Of a stretch of DNA of 64,000 bases, positions 47,663 through 59,553 are shown one piece after another (positions within the stretch are counted from its first letter, which is position 1; every line of letters begins with the position of its first letter). Both the position numbers and the translations under genes were made by a program. The stretch is from Flaccisagitta enflata (Eukaryota; Chaetognatha; Sagittoidea; Aphragmophora), in contig OZ231127.1 of the NCBI GenBank assembly GCA_965153355.1, positions 90,272,001-90,336,000 of the forward strand, written 5' to 3'. The notes below the pieces were generated by a model. It worked only from the letters and a program-made list of their open reading frames with translations, had not been told where the DNA came from and made no database searches.

Positions 47663-49100
47663 GATATAATGTATAAGGTATTTTAATAATGTTTTTAAAC
47701 CCAGAATATTTACTATAGTTTCATAACAATCAGTAATAAAAATTGTATGTTTGAATTCCTTAGAAAAATGGTGAACAAGATTTCAAAACATTGCTGGGTG
47801 AAAATATGTAACAGCCTCAGTGAAGACAATTTTGCATTTCCAAGAACATGGCCCTTTTCTTATATATTTTTATAAAAAGGACATGTTTTTGGAAATGCAA
47901 ATTTCTTTATTTTCATGCAATGATATAATTTCATATAGTATAGAGTAGTCAAAAAATAAAAAAGTATTTTTTACCATTTTTTTGCTTGAGATACCACGCG
48001 AATCAAAAAAAAAAACACACTTTTGAATGACCATTTTAGCTATTTTTTTTTTTCAAGTTAAATGTTTTGCACTATTGAAAAGCCCAGTTTTTAAGCTTTG
48101 AGAATCAAAAAGAAAAAGTTTTTAATCTTGAGGCGTTTGGGCGTAGTGAAAAAAAAAGTAAAAATAGTTTTATACTCACATACATCTAGCAAGATGTTAT
48201 CAAGCAATTTTATTTACAAGGGGATGTCAGGAAATATGGTTAATTACCATTAATCAAATGTCAATTGGCATTTTTATTTTTGTTTTCACTCAAACCATCA
48301 TTTTCTTCTCTTATAAATGCATAATTTGGATTGAAATTCAGGCCATAGCTTCCAGACAATATCTACTACTATCACATAGCAGCCTAGAATTATATGAAAT
48401 CTGAAAGTTGTTAAGATGCTTATGCTTATGCAAATAAGTCCATTAGACTAATCTGCATAAGAAAAGACAACCTTGAAAAGTCATTCTGCAGTGAGCTGCA
48501 AGGAGAAAATCAATGAGGTAAGCAGCACTCAATCAAATCATCAATTTTGGTACTTAGAAAAAAATTACAGAAATTTACCGGAATGTTGAGATTTAAGTTG
48601 ACAAAAAAATAATGTAGTAGAATCAATCCTATTACCGATCGCTAACAAAGTATAATTTTCTATGAAAAATCTTTTTTTTTTACCTTATTTCAATACATTA
48701 TGTACTTTAAATGTGTATGCTAGAGATTATCTATGCAAGAATTTATTGTTCAACATTTAAAAGACAAAAAAAATTATAAATAGATGATATGAAAAATATC
48801 TTAAAAATGGAAATGACGCATGAAATTTCTTCTTCCCGTACACTGCGTTGTATGCTTTGAGGTCTTTTTATCTGTCTGTCCGTCCTTGTATGGGTCCTCC
48901 CAGTCGTTGGCTCTGAACAGAGCTGTCTTGAAGTTACAAACATTTACCTTTGTTTTACCAGTATCATTACCGGTAGTTCTCCGTTTCTATCATCTGTTAT
49001 ATATTCTTTTTTTTTGTTTGTAACTTAGTACGATGTCATTCATTGTACATGGAACTGACTTTTATGGGAATTTCCCAGGACAAGTTGTCCAAAACATGCA
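47663..49100. other. Ly6-like gene intron, no gene seen
   Basis: AT-rich intronic DNA with a small inverted pair near 47830-47900 (TTTCCAAGAACATG / CATGTTTTTGGAAA). No exon matching the Ly6 pattern recognised. Confidence 0.4.
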
Positions 49101-49103
49101 CAC

Positions 49104-49233
49104 CATTTTTAGGTGAGACAAAGCACCTCTATAAATGGCTGTGTCCGTTGGTTGGTCGGTCTGTCTGTGGGGTAACGCATTCGTTCGACGATCCACACGT
49201 CGCACCTTATTGGCCTACTTGGCCTTGTTTTCT
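49104..49233 (+). mobile_element. Hairpin/box short element, GGTGCG class
   Basis: TTTTTAGGTGAGACAAAGCA with CCTCTATAAATGG, GTCCGTTGGTTGGTCGG, box GTCGCACC then TTATTGGCCTACTTGGCCTT. One mismatch between box and arm. Confidence 0.8.
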
Positions 49234-49577
49234 TAAATGTATTGATGTAGAAAGTCCCGACTGAAGTGTAATCCCCCCTCCCCTACAGTAGGCTGGTTAA
49301 CTGAGGGGTGACTTTGGCTCAAAATTTAAAATTCATCCGCCATCTAACCATACATGCTGAGCGGCATTTGAGCAGTAAATCAGACAAGCAGAGGTCGATA
49401 TTTGATCAAGAAACCCGCACGGCAAAAAAATGGTAAAGTATATGAAAGCAATTTTAAGGGGACTGTTCATTTGTAAAAGAAGCAAATGTTTGGAGAGGCC
49501 TCCCATTAGATGATCTGAATGCCGATATGCGTCTGGCGATCGTCTCTTGGCATATGCACTAAAAAACCTCATTTGTT

Positions 49578-49620
49578 ATATATGTTGCATATGCAACACG
49601 TGTTGCATATGCAACACGTT
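49578..49620. repeat. Double palindrome TGTTGCATATGCAACA
   Basis: The 16-base palindrome TGTTGCATATGCAACA occurs twice with CG between, inside a longer palindrome centred on CACGTG. Confidence 0.9.
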
Positions 49621-50700
49621 TTTTTGCTCAATACCTTATGTGTTACAAATGCAATACATGACTTAGAGGTTCTAGTGATTATCACTCGAGGGTAGCAGAT
49701 AGATTTTTTTTTCAGCAATTTTTTGTGATGTTGACCCTTAGACCTGCAATCAGGGTTTTCAAAGGGTCAAATATGTCATGTTTATGGCTTTTGAAGGGCC
49801 AACAAGAGGAAATTGATATCTTGTAAGATTTGTCGCTTGTGAACCAAGTAGCAGATCAACAGTTACAGTACATGAACATAGATAAACTCTTCCTGACATG
49901 TCACAACCATTGACCTTTCCAACAACTCTCAATCCAAAACTTTAACCAACAACTTCTACCAACAACCCTGATCAACAACTCAAATCAAAAACAATATCCA
50001 ATAACCCCAACCAATGCTCTGAACAGTAGCTCCAACCCTGGCCAACACCTCTTACCCATAACTCTGACCAAATCTTATCCACAACTTCAAACTAGAACTC
50101 CAACCAACAGCTCCAACCTGCAATGCCAACCTATGTCTGTCAGCAAGAACTCCCACCAACAGCTACCAATAGCTCTTACAATCAACACCTACAACTCCCA
50201 CAACTTAAACATCATGTACACTGTTGACCTGCCTAGAATAAAACGTCCTCTATCGATACCAGGATTCCACTCAACCTTTCTCTGATAGGTCCTTTCAGTA
50301 CTCATTTTCAGACAAGCACAACTGTGTGCACAGACAGTTGGCGAGGACGCTAATGAAAGTTGTTTGGCCTCACTTGAGGCTAAGTCATCTTTTTATTCGT
50401 AATGAAATTCTAGAACGAAACAGTAATAGTCAGCAGTATAATAGCTGCCTGCTTGCGGTTGGGCAAGGGCAGTGATTCTAAAACAATTGATACTCTGATC
50501 AACAGCTATACAGAAAGACTAAGAGAAACAATTAGGTTGGATAAATGGCTACTTTAGTCGCAAAGGGAGAGGCTGGGGCAGTGATGACAGGCTTAGCAAC
50601 GACTGGGCAGAACCAGTGATTCTAAAATATTCCCGACACTAAATGACAATGTAACTGATGTTACTGGCATGCTTTAGGAAATAACTTGCCAACTGAGGCC
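49621..50700. other. Ly6-like gene intron, no gene seen
   Basis: 49900-50230 is rich in loose CCAACAACTC/AACTCCAACC repeats. Nothing coding. Confidence 0.45.
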
Positions 50701-50709
50701 ATTATACAA

Positions 50710-51232
50710 TTAGTCATCCGAGGATCGCACATGGTCAGCGGAACATGATGCCTTGTAGTGGAGTGAGGGAAGGGAAGTTGCCCCATAGGGCTGATGTCTT
50801 GTAAGACACAGGGGTGAATTTTGAGACGTCCTGGGGCAGATTTGAATTTAGTTCAAAGAAGCAGATTTGAGGTTGGGGGGGGGGGAGGCTTGAGGCTTTC
50901 AAGATAAATTTGAGGCCTGAGGACCTGATTTTAGGCCTGGAGGGTGGATTTGAGGTCTGGAGGGCTGATTTGAGGTCTTGAGGGCAGACATGAGGTCTGG
51001 AGAGCTGACTTGAGCTCTCAAGGGCTAAATTGAGGTCTGAAAGGGCTAATATGAGGGTTCAGAGGGTAAAAATCAGGCCTGAGACTGCAGACTTGAGGCT
51101 CCAATAGCCAAGGGGGGGGACGGAAGGACAGATGGACCAATGGAACGACGAACGGACGGATGGAATTTCGAAATTCCCTGTGTCCTACAAGACATCGGCC
51201 CTTAAAGGCCACTGCCCAAAAGGGTAATTTGA
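50710..51232 (+). mobile_element. Second palindromic-core family, TGTCTTGTAAGACA class
   Basis: Outer block TAGTCATCCGAGGATCGCAC then ATGGTCAGCGG; inner GATGTCTTGTAAGACACAGG; imperfect GAGGTCTGGAGGGCTGATTT repeats; (CGGA) tract; right CCCTGTGTCCTACAAGACAT then CGGCCC. Left and right cores are inverted copies. Confidence 0.75.
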
Positions 51233-51246
51233 ACTAGGGAATGATG

Positions 51247-51417
51247 ATTTTTAGTTGCGGACACACGACTCAACACCTTGCAGTGTCAGTCGGTAGGTTG
51301 GTTAGTCGGTATGTTGGTCGGTCTGTCACATTTTTTAATTTCAGGTGGTTTTCGCATTACAGTACTGCTCCTGCCTAACCGTCTGCGACTGTCTCGCTCT
51401 GTATCCAGCCTTGTTTT
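51247..51417 (+). mobile_element. Hairpin/box short element, decayed
   Basis: TTTTTAGTTGCGGACACACG, GTCAGTCGGTAGGTTGG, CTGCTCCTGCC and TGTATCCAGCCTTGTTTTT; core substitutions in both hairpin and box. Confidence 0.7.
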
Positions 51418-51881
51418 TGGTGGATGATGCATTGATGCAATAGCATGATTCACTGAAGAACTAATGTTTTACGGTGTGAATGTATTTCTACTATATGCTT
51501 GCTGATTCCCGGAAACGTATTCGGCCTTATTTACATCTATTTTGGCAGTGTTAGTTCCCAACGCGTAATAAAGAATGTGATCAATACGCATAGTTTTCAA
51601 TGAAGATTTGCACGATCTTTTTGTTTTTACATCAATTTTTCTCGTTTTTGTTCGTTTTGGAACCTGAGAGACAATGATCGATGAAAACAAGTGTTACATT
51701 TGCACTTATATGCAGAAACACATACAAACACGCGCACACTCAAACACACACACACACACAACCGCGCGCACCTGAGTGGAAAAAATGCGTTCGTACAATT
51801 CTAGGATCATGCGTTACAGACCCACAGATGGACTGAGCGACTGATGAACAGACAGATAGACAAAAGCTCTCATAGATTACA

Positions 51882-52068
51882 CGGGTTACCCAAGTCGCGT
51901 GCAGGTGGGAAGGGGCAGTGATGAAATAGACCAGCTAGGCAGTTGGGCAGGAGCTGTAACCCCAAACCCACCCGTAAACGCCAAAAAAGCGAAGTGTTAA
52001 CGACCGACAGGCGGACTGACGGACAGAGCGGGTTGTAAAGTCGCGTACACGCGACAAGAAATAGATAT
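51882..52068 (-). mobile_element. Hairpin/box short element
   Basis: ACGGGTTACCC, box GTCGCGTGC, GGTGGGAAGGGGCAG, GCGGACTGACGGACAGAGC, hairpin GTCGCGTACACGCGAC. The left AACAAGGCC end is missing. Confidence 0.7.
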
Positions 52069-52069
52069 G

Positions 52070-52146
52070 ATAATGAAGAAAGATGTAGATATAGATCTGA
52101 ATAATCAAAAGACTTGTTAGTTTTTTACAAGACACTCATGCAAGCT

Positions 52147-52201
<55 letters not shown>

Positions 52202-52298
52202 GCGCACACGCGCGCGCGCGAAGAATGAAGAAAGATGTAGATATAGATCTGAATAATTATAAGACTTGATAGTTTTTTACAAGACACTCATGCAAGCT

Positions 52299-52357
<59 letters not shown>

Positions 52358-52458
52358 GCGCGCACACACGCGCGCGCGCGAAGAATGAAGAAAGATGTAG
52401 ATATAGATCTGAATAATTATAAGACTTGATAGTTTTTTACAAGACACTCATGCAAGCT

Positions 52459-52545
<87 letters not shown>

Positions 52546-52640
52546 ACACACACGCGCGCGCGCGCACACACACATGTGCGCGCACACACACACATGTGCG
52601 CGCGCACACACAGACACACACACACACAGACACACTCACA
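52070..52640. repeat. Three tandem units each ending in a (CA)n array
   Basis: A unit with AGATGTAGATATAGATCTGA and AGTTTTTTACAAGACACTC followed by CA/CG-rich arrays occurs three times (from about 52070, 52226 and 52386). The array length differs in each, and the third is longest, with CGCGCG and ACATGTGCG variants. Confidence 0.9.
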
Positions 52641-52647
52641 GACTTAC

Positions 52648-52737
52648 CTGACATCGCCAAACTCCGCTGATGCTGTCTTTATTGCTTGTGTCTTGCCGCC
52701 AGACGTGCCTAACTGTAATCGCCGAACCATGTATGTA
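52648..52737 (-). CDS. Ly6/uPAR-like protein, small exon (domain 2, second piece)
   Basis: Acceptor TTGATTACAG (ends 52738), strong donor CAG/GTAAGTC at 52648/52647. Exactly 30 codons, phase 0 on both sides, as in all other mapped exons of this gene. The peptide is [30 protein letters not shown]. It follows LYCYRLVDG from the exon at 59178 and precedes RLEKDWC of the exon at 45363, supplying one cysteine (RCQ) expected between C1 and C3 of domain 2. Evidence is only splice-site quality, phase and order; other frames of the same exon are also open (one reads through with no cysteine), so this is the least certain exon. Confidence 0.45.
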
Positions 52738-52792
52738 CTGTAATCAATGAAAAAGGATCAATTGACCTCCGCAAGCCCTTGTTCACACACAG

Positions 52793-52796
<4 letters not shown>

Positions 52797-52872
<76 letters not shown>
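52797..52872. repeat. (GT)n microsatellite
   Basis: About 75 bases GT, sense CA, 60 bases upstream of the acceptor at 52738. Confidence 0.95.
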
Positions 52873-52879
52873 ACTGTGC

Positions 52880-52936
52880 ATCGTCATCATCAATATCATT
52901 GTCATCATTGTCATTGTCGTCATCATCGTCATCGTT

Positions 52937-52994
<58 letters not shown>

Positions 52995-53066
52995 TCGTCA
53001 TTGTGATCATGATAGGCACTCCACAAGCTTGTCTAGCTATATTCAACGTCGAACTGTTGATTTCTG

Positions 53067-53110
<44 letters not shown>

Positions 53111-53215
53111 CCATCATCAACGTCATCATCATCGTCATCTTTGTCATTGTCTTTGTCATCGTTTTAGTCATCATGATCGTCGTCGTTGTCATTGTCATCA
53201 TCATCATCCCGACTG
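52880..53215. repeat. (ATC)n triplet arrays
   Basis: Two ATC arrays (52935-52990 and 53068-53120) in ATC/GTC-rich DNA. Confidence 0.95.
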
Positions 53216-53379
53216 TACCGAGCCATTCAGAGGACACTGTTTCACAGCAGAGCTCTGTGGTCGCCGATTGACATAAGTAGCTTGAGCTTTGCTTCCAATG
53301 CCTTTTTTGCTAGGTATTGATGCGAGATGGGCCTGCAGTTGCCTATCAAAAAGTAATTACATTATCGATAAGGGAGGAT

Positions 53380-53646
<267 letters not shown>

Positions 53647-53667
53647 CATCATTTTATTTTGTTTCCG

Positions 53668-53885
53668 CAACTTTTTTGGTTGCGGACACGCAACTCTATA
53701 AGAGGCTTTGTCCGTCCGTCGGTCGGTCGGTCAGTCTGTCGGTCATGGTGATCGAGTTGATAACGAGGGTTTTTGATACTTTCTTTGTATGTTTGAGTGT
53801 TGGACGTGGGTTGGAGTGTGGATGGGGGTTGAATGCCCCTGCCCACCCGTCCGCAACAATATTGTGACCCCGCGTCACTTGTTAT
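53668..53885 (+). mobile_element. Hairpin/box short element, GTTGCGGAC class
   Basis: TTTTTTGGTTGCGGACACGC: hairpin GTTGCG-GACA-CGCAAC; CTCTATAAGAGGCTTTGTCC, (GGTC)n, CCCCTGCCCACCC, box GTCCGCAAC, GTGACCCCGCGTCACTTGTT. The box is the exact complement of arm GTTGCGGAC. Confidence 0.85.
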
Positions 53886-54212
53886 CAATAGGTTGATGAC
53901 AACAGCGACGATTGACGATTAGGCGCAAAACGGTCCGCCCAGACCTAGCCCTTGCTCAGGTTACCATTGCGTCCTCCCCCCTCCGCATCGATATAATTTC
54001 CCTTTGCTTTTGACCTGCACCTGCATCTCTGATTCCATCCATCTTTCTTGACTTGTCTTATCATCTGCGTCTCGCCATGTTCATCTCCCTGATGTCGACG
54101 TCATCAATGCTGAAGTCACCTGCTCAAAGGAAGCAAAAAACAAGGCTGCATACACAAACCCCAGTCAGGAACGAGTAGCCAGGGGTAGTATAGAAAAAAA
54201 TGCTTCCATTTT

Positions 54213-54432
54213 GAAACAAGGCCGGATACACGGCTACCCTAATCGCGTGCGGGTGGGCAGGGGCAGTGATGGAGAAGGACACTAAAGCATTTGCGCAGGA
54301 GCAGTAAGCTCAAAACACAAAAAAAAACGCCAAAAGGTAAAATGGGGACCGACAACCGACTGACTGACCGATCAACCGATGGATGGATGGACAAAGCAGG
54401 GTATCGAATCGCGTAGCATGTGATAAAAAAAA
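54213..54432 (-). mobile_element. Hairpin/box short element, GTCGCGTGC class
   Basis: AACAAGGCCGGATACACGGC, box ATCGCGTGC, GGGTGGGCAGGGGC, hairpin ATCGCG-TAGCATG-TGAT. The box A matches the hairpin's first base change (GTCGCG to ATCGCG). A separate fragment lies at 54140-54190. Confidence 0.8.
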
Positions 54433-54479
54433 GTCACAGACCAACCTACCGACTGGCCAACTGACACAGCAAGTTATCA

Positions 54480-54592
54480 TCATTAACATGATTATCAACA
54501 TCGTCATTATCTTCATCTTCATCTTCATCATCATCATCATCATCATCATCGTCGTCGTCGTTGTCATCATAATCATCATCATCATCATCACG
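54480..54592. repeat. (ATC)n triplet array
   Basis: ATC/GTC repeats. The adjacent 54600-54680 resembles 53215-53310 (shared TTACTGTTTCAGAGCAG-like and TTTGCTTCCAATC phrases), so the microsatellite and flank were duplicated. Confidence 0.85.
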
Positions 54593-54689
54593 AGGTCACT
54601 GAGTTACGTAGTATTACTGTTTCAGAGCAGCCCTGATGTGACTCTTCGTAGGTTTTGCTTCCAATCACGCCGGCGCCTGTCTTAATCTC

Positions 54690-55420
54690 GAGCACTCACT
54701 TAGTTAAGGTGATTGTTTCGAGCAACAGAAACCAACTTCGCGTATTGCATAAAAAGAAAAAAGAATGAAAAAAAATGAAATAAATTCTGGATTGGCTCTT
54801 GAATATCCAATCGTAGTTTCTTCTCAGCATCAAGAATTTCTATAACAACTTTCTTTGCAGGGTTAGCAGCTTGGAACTTACATCATATTTGATAGTGACA
54901 GGGGCACTCATCAGTTCTTACTCACTGAATCAAGTAACATTAAGGTCACCCGTGAAAAGCTCTAGTCATAAACATTTTTACTCAGCTTGAAGTGGCAAAC
55001 ATAATTAAATAATAAAATTTTTTTGTTAATTACATGTCCACTTCATATTAATATACATGTGATGGTAAACACACAAAAAATATAAAAAAAAATTGACCAG
55101 TTTTTTCTGTACTACAGCAACAGCAACAGCAACAGCGCATGTCATGGTTAAATTCTACATGTTTTAGTGTCCCTAGATCATTCACTAAAAGAAGCATTTT
55201 TCATTGCGCTTAAGCCCATTGAAACTCTATGGTGTTGCCGTGCGGGTTTTCTTTCCAGATGCCAATCTCCGCTTGCCTCAATTCCTTTTTAAATACAAGA
55301 TAGAGTCTGTGGTTAGTTGGCTGAGGCGTTCTGAAATTTGACCACTTTTGACCCTCCAGGTAGCCGCCCTCCCCTACAGGACCATTGTTGCTGCTGTGTA
55401 AAAATATTGCCCCATGGAGG
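54690..55420. other. Ly6-like gene intron, no gene seen
   Basis: No coding signal. (CAACAG)n short run near 55115. Confidence 0.4.
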
Positions 55421-55426
55421 GAATAC

Positions 55427-58335
55427 TATCTAGCCAGAAAAAATCTTCCGACCTGTTACAAGAATGCATTCATTGACGGTAAAATCAATAAAAATCAGTT
55501 ACAAATCCATTAATAATTAGCGTGAGTTCCCTTTGACTGAATCAGGGCCGCCATTTGTCGGGGAAGCGATTTGTAGAGCTTCTTGAGGTTCTCTGGAGCA
55601 AAGGCGTTCAAGATCTTTCTTGCAACTTTTTTTACCACTTTTTTCACTACTTTTAGACTTTTAGCCACCAAAAGACTCATCTAATCATGGAAAAATGGGT
55701 GACATAATTGAGGCCCTTCAAATTTGCAAGCAGCACAAACCGCATCTATCTAGCTCATTGCTTTTAGAAGTAATAAGTAGAAATGGCAATGGCAAAATTG
55801 AAGTATTTCAGTCAAAGTTGAATAATTTTTGAACGCATGGAGGGTAGGACAGGGGTTCTGACACAAATTTTGGCAGATCCTTCTTGTTAATGGCACTTTG
55901 GCTCAAAATCAATGTAGTATTAATGTTCTGCCTTCAAAAGTCGCATTGGGTATCAGGAAATTGTGACCGCCACCCCCCCACCCCCCACTACCCTCTCACA
56001 GCAAGATCCGGAGAAAAGTAACATTACTGTAGGTTTTTTTATTGTTTTGTATAGAATCTGAGCTCTATTTACTGGAACAAATAAAGATAAAATCTTGTCA
56101 AGAGCGCTTTTTGAGATTTTCATAAAAATTGATGGTTTGTACCCTTTTTTTCAATGTAGATTCTACTGGGTATTTTGAAAATCTTTTTTGACAGCATATT
56201 TGAATTCCTGGTGAAATTTCCATTCATTTGATAGGTCGCACTATATAATTTTATCCAAAAATGCAATTTCCCATTTTTAAGCCACCGTTACAATTTTGCA
56301 ACGGTGGCTTAAAAACTGAAAATCTTATTTCTATGTAAAAGTATATGTTGCGACCTATCAAATGAATGGAAATTTCACCAGGAATACGAATTTGCTGACA
56401 AAAAGTATTTCTGAAATACCCAGTTGAATCTACAGGAAAAAGAAGGCTTAAAACCACCAATTTTTATGAAAATCTCCAAAAGCGCTCTTGACAAGATTTT
56501 ATCTTCATTAGTTCCAGTAAATAGAGCTCAGATTCTATACAAAACAATGAAAAAACCTACAGTAATGTTACTTTTCACCTGATCTTGCTATGAGAGGGCA
56601 GTGCCCCCCTCAGAAGGTGGTGACCTCTAAAGATTAAGCAATTCGCCTTCTTTTGCTAATAAATTCTAAATGGATCATTCAAAAAGCCTGGTGATGGTCT
56701 CATTTGAAAGGTATTAGCGTGGAGAACATGAAAGATTACTGATATGGAAGAGGGGTCCCAAGGGGACCCTTAAGGGGCCCCTAAAGTGATTGAAGGGCCC
56801 CCCAAAGCATCCAATACATGAAAATGTGCAATGATTTGTTAAAAAAACTAGGTAATGGTGTCATTTAAAACGTCTCTACCCATAGAATATGAAAAATTAC
56901 TGATATGGAAGAGGGGGCTCCAAAGGGGCCCCTAAAGAACCCCAAAGAGGTTAAAGGGGCCCTTGAAGGATCTATAACCATTAAAATGTAGATTGGACTC
57001 TTTGATAAATCTGATTGTGGTGTTTTTGGAAGGTATCTTTGTGGAGAACATGAAATTTTATTGACATGGATGATGGGGTCCCTAGGTGGCTGCTTAGGGC
57101 CCCCAAAGGGATTGAAGAGGACCCCAAAGGATCTAAAGTCTTGAAAATTTAAAATGAATTGTTCAAAAAATCTGGTAGTGGTCTCATTTGGAAGGTATTT
57201 ACATAAAAACATGAAACGTTACTGATATGTAAAATTTGGTTTCCAGGGGACCCCTAAGGAGCCGCTAAGGAGTAAAAGAGGGCCCCGATGAATCCAAAAT
57301 CATGAAAATCTAGAATTGTCATAGTTTTCTCTAAAAGACAGACCGAAATACACAAACAGACAGGTATAGGTTTGTTTATTTCGGTCTGCCTTTTAAAGAA
57401 AACTAAGACAATTCAAGGTTTTCATGATTTTGGATTCATTGGGGCCCTCTTTTACTCCTTAAAGCTCCTCAGGGGCCCCCTGGAAACCAAATTTTATATA
57501 ACATTTTATGTTTTTATGTAAATACCTTCTAAATGAGACCACTTTTTTTGAACAATTCATTTTAAATTTTCAAGACTAGATCCTTTGGGGTCCTCTTCAA
57601 TCCCTTTGAAGCCTAAGCCTCCTAGACCATCATCCATGTCAAAAACATTTCATGTTATCCACATCGATACCTTCCACCACAATCAGATTTATCAAAAGTC
57701 AATCATTTTCATGGTTATAGATCCTTCAAGGCCTTTAACCTCTTTGGGGTTCTTTAGGGGCCTTGGAGACCTCTTCCATATCAATATTTTTCATATTCTA
57801 TGGGTAGAAACATTTTAAATGACACAATTACCTAGTTTTTTTAACAAATCATTGCACTTTCATGTATTGGATGCTTTGGGGGCTCCTTCAATCACTTTAA
57901 AGACTTTAAGCCGCAGGACCCTCTTCATATCAGTCTTTCATGTTCTCCCGTAAATACCTTTCAAATGAGACCATCTGCTGAATGATCCATCATTTATTAG
58001 CAAAAGAAGGCGAATTGCTTAATCTTTAGAGGTCACCACCTTCTGAGGGGGGGTGGGGGGGTGGCGGTCACAATTTCCTGATACCCAATGCGACTTTTGA
58101 AGGCAGAACATTAATACTACATTGATTTTGAGCCAAAGTGCCGTTAACAAGAAGGATCTGCCAAAATCTGTGTCAGAACCCCTGTCCTAATGGAGGGATG
58201 CGATTTGCGTAGATCTCTTGCAAATTTCAAGGGCTTTAGTTGCCTCACAGATTTTTTTTTGATTCGTAGATTCTAACCTGAGACATGCATGTAAACATGC
58301 CGTAAGATTTTTTCCGCCTAGATAGTAAGCCTTGT
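55427..58335. mobile_element. Giant foldback element, about 2.9 kb
   Basis: The outer left block TACTATCTAGCCAGAAAAAA pairs with the inverted right block ending TTTTTTCCGCCTAGATAGTA. CAGATCCTTCTTGTTAATGG at about 55880 pairs with its complement at about 58150; CAGAAGGTGGTGACCTCTAA (about 56615) pairs with TTAGAGGTCACCACCTTCTG (about 58030). The centre is near 57340-57380 (AGACAGACCGAAATA / TATTTCGGTCTG). Each arm has about four 170-bp repeats rich in GGGGCCCCTAAAG-like blocks. No coding frame. Confidence 0.9.
55990..56600. mobile_element. Foldback nested in the left arm of the giant foldback
   Basis: Arms TAACATTACTGTAGGTTTTT / AAAAACCTACAGTAATGTTA and CAAGAGCGCTTTTTGAGATT region; centre AAGCCACCGTTACAATTTTG then CAACGGTGGCTT near 56295. 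Absent from the right arm of the giant foldback, so it inserted later. Confidence 0.9.
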
Positions 58336-58472
58336 TTTGATTTTAATTCATATCTAGCTAAAGTCGATACATGCAAATACACAGTAAGGACGCATCTTTG
58401 CCCGGTTGGGCTTGTTTAAACAACTTTTTTCTCACAATTTTAATCACTTTTTATCAGACCTCTTTCTTTGAA

Positions 58473-58598
58473 CAAGGCCAAGTGGGCCAATAAGGTGCGA
58501 CATGTGGATCGTCGAATGAATGCGTTACCCGACCGACCAACCAACCGACAAGCGGACACAGCCAGTTATAGAGGTGCTTTGTCGCACCTAAAACAAGT
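58473..58598 (-). mobile_element. Hairpin/box short element, GGTGCGACA class
   Basis: GAACAAGGCCAAGTGGGCC, box GGTGCGACA, GGATCGTCGAATGAATGCG, ACCGACCAACCAACCGAC, GTTATAGA and hairpin GGTGC-TTTGTC-GCACC then TAAAA. The box is the exact complement of arm TGTCGCACC. It abuts the next element. Confidence 0.85.
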
Positions 58599-59046
58599 CA
58601 TCTAAGGATCGCAAATGGTCAGCGGTACCCAATGCCCTGCTTAGAGTGATTATATATAAAGTAGTGGTGTGAGAGCAGGCTAGCGGCCCCAGAAGGCCAA
58701 TGTCCTGTAGGACACAGGGGTGAATTTTCTTACATCCTGAGAAGGCATAATTCAGGCCTTTGGGGCAATTTTCCATCATATTCAATTTATTTATTTTTTA
58801 ATTTTTCCATGCTATTTGATGGGAAATTTGCATTTCTCTACTTTTTTGTAAATTTTCTATGTTATTCAAGAGGAAGTTAGCATCTTGTCATTTTTCCATT
58901 TCATTCAATGGGACTTTGAGAATTGAGAAGCTTCGAGGGGGGGATGTACGGAAGGACTGACGGATGGACAGATAGACGGACGGACAGACGGACATAAGGA
59001 AATGCGCCCCTGTGTCCTACAGGACATTGGCCCTTTGGGGCGCTAA
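58596..59046 (+). mobile_element. Second palindromic-core family, GTCCTGTAGGAC class (best copy)
   Basis: Outer CAAGTCATCTAAGGATCGCA, GGTCAGCGGTACCCAATGCC; core CCAATGTCCTGTAGGACACA followed by GGGG; interior; (GGAC)n with GGACGGACAGACGGAC; right CCCCTGTGTCCTACAGGACA then TTGGCCC. The left and right cores are perfect inverted copies of about 24 bases and each core is itself palindromic. Confidence 0.85.
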
Positions 59047-59081
59047 ATAGAGGGGCGATGAACAGGAAAAATACTAACACA

Positions 59082-59083
<2 letters not shown>

Positions 59084-59162
<79 letters not shown>
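59084..59162. repeat. (GA)n, sense (TC)n just after a splice donor
   Basis: About 78 bases GA on +; on the - strand it starts about 15 bases after the donor at 59177. Confidence 0.95.
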
Positions 59163-59167
<5 letters not shown>

Positions 59168-59177
59168 ATGTCATTAC

Positions 59178-59393
59178 CCCATCAACCAGTCTGTAACAAT
59201 AAAGGTCCGGTTTTGGAGTCGTAGGTAAGGTTGTCCTCGGGATGACCGCCGGCCCAGTTCTCATGTCCTCGCCTCCCCACTCCGCGTAATTATTGCATCC
59301 GTCCCCACGACAATAACAAGGCGTAATCGCTACAGGGGTGCCGGTAGGACCGATTATAAGATCCGGAATGCTATGCTTTCTTATGCATGTTTC
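59178..59393 (-). CDS. Ly6/uPAR-like protein, exon joining domains 1 and 2
   Basis: Acceptor CTGATTTAG (ends 59394); donor GATGGG/GTAATG at 59178/59177; 72 codons, phase 0 at both ends. The peptide starts ETCIRKHSIPDLIIGPTGTP, then VAITPCYCRGDGCNNY: the second half of a Ly6/uPAR domain with the diagnostic CYC...CN close. A Gly/Pro/Thr linker (PRTTLPTTPKPD) leads into LYCYRLVDG, the start of the next domain. This exon mirrors the one at 38969-39406 in layout. The RGD triplet inside CRGDGC is an integrin-type motif by sequence only; its position in the last loop makes exposure conceivable, not shown. Confidence 0.75.
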
Positions 59394-59553
59394 CTAAATC
59401 AGAGGCATTAGAATCAAATTGTAAAGATATTTGACTTGAAAGGACTAGGATTTTTCATTTATCACCACCTCTATGGCGGATTTTTGTTACTCTTGGATGT
59501 CTTATATAGTGGGGTGTCATTCATATCCTTTTTTATGTCCTTTTTTATGTCTA

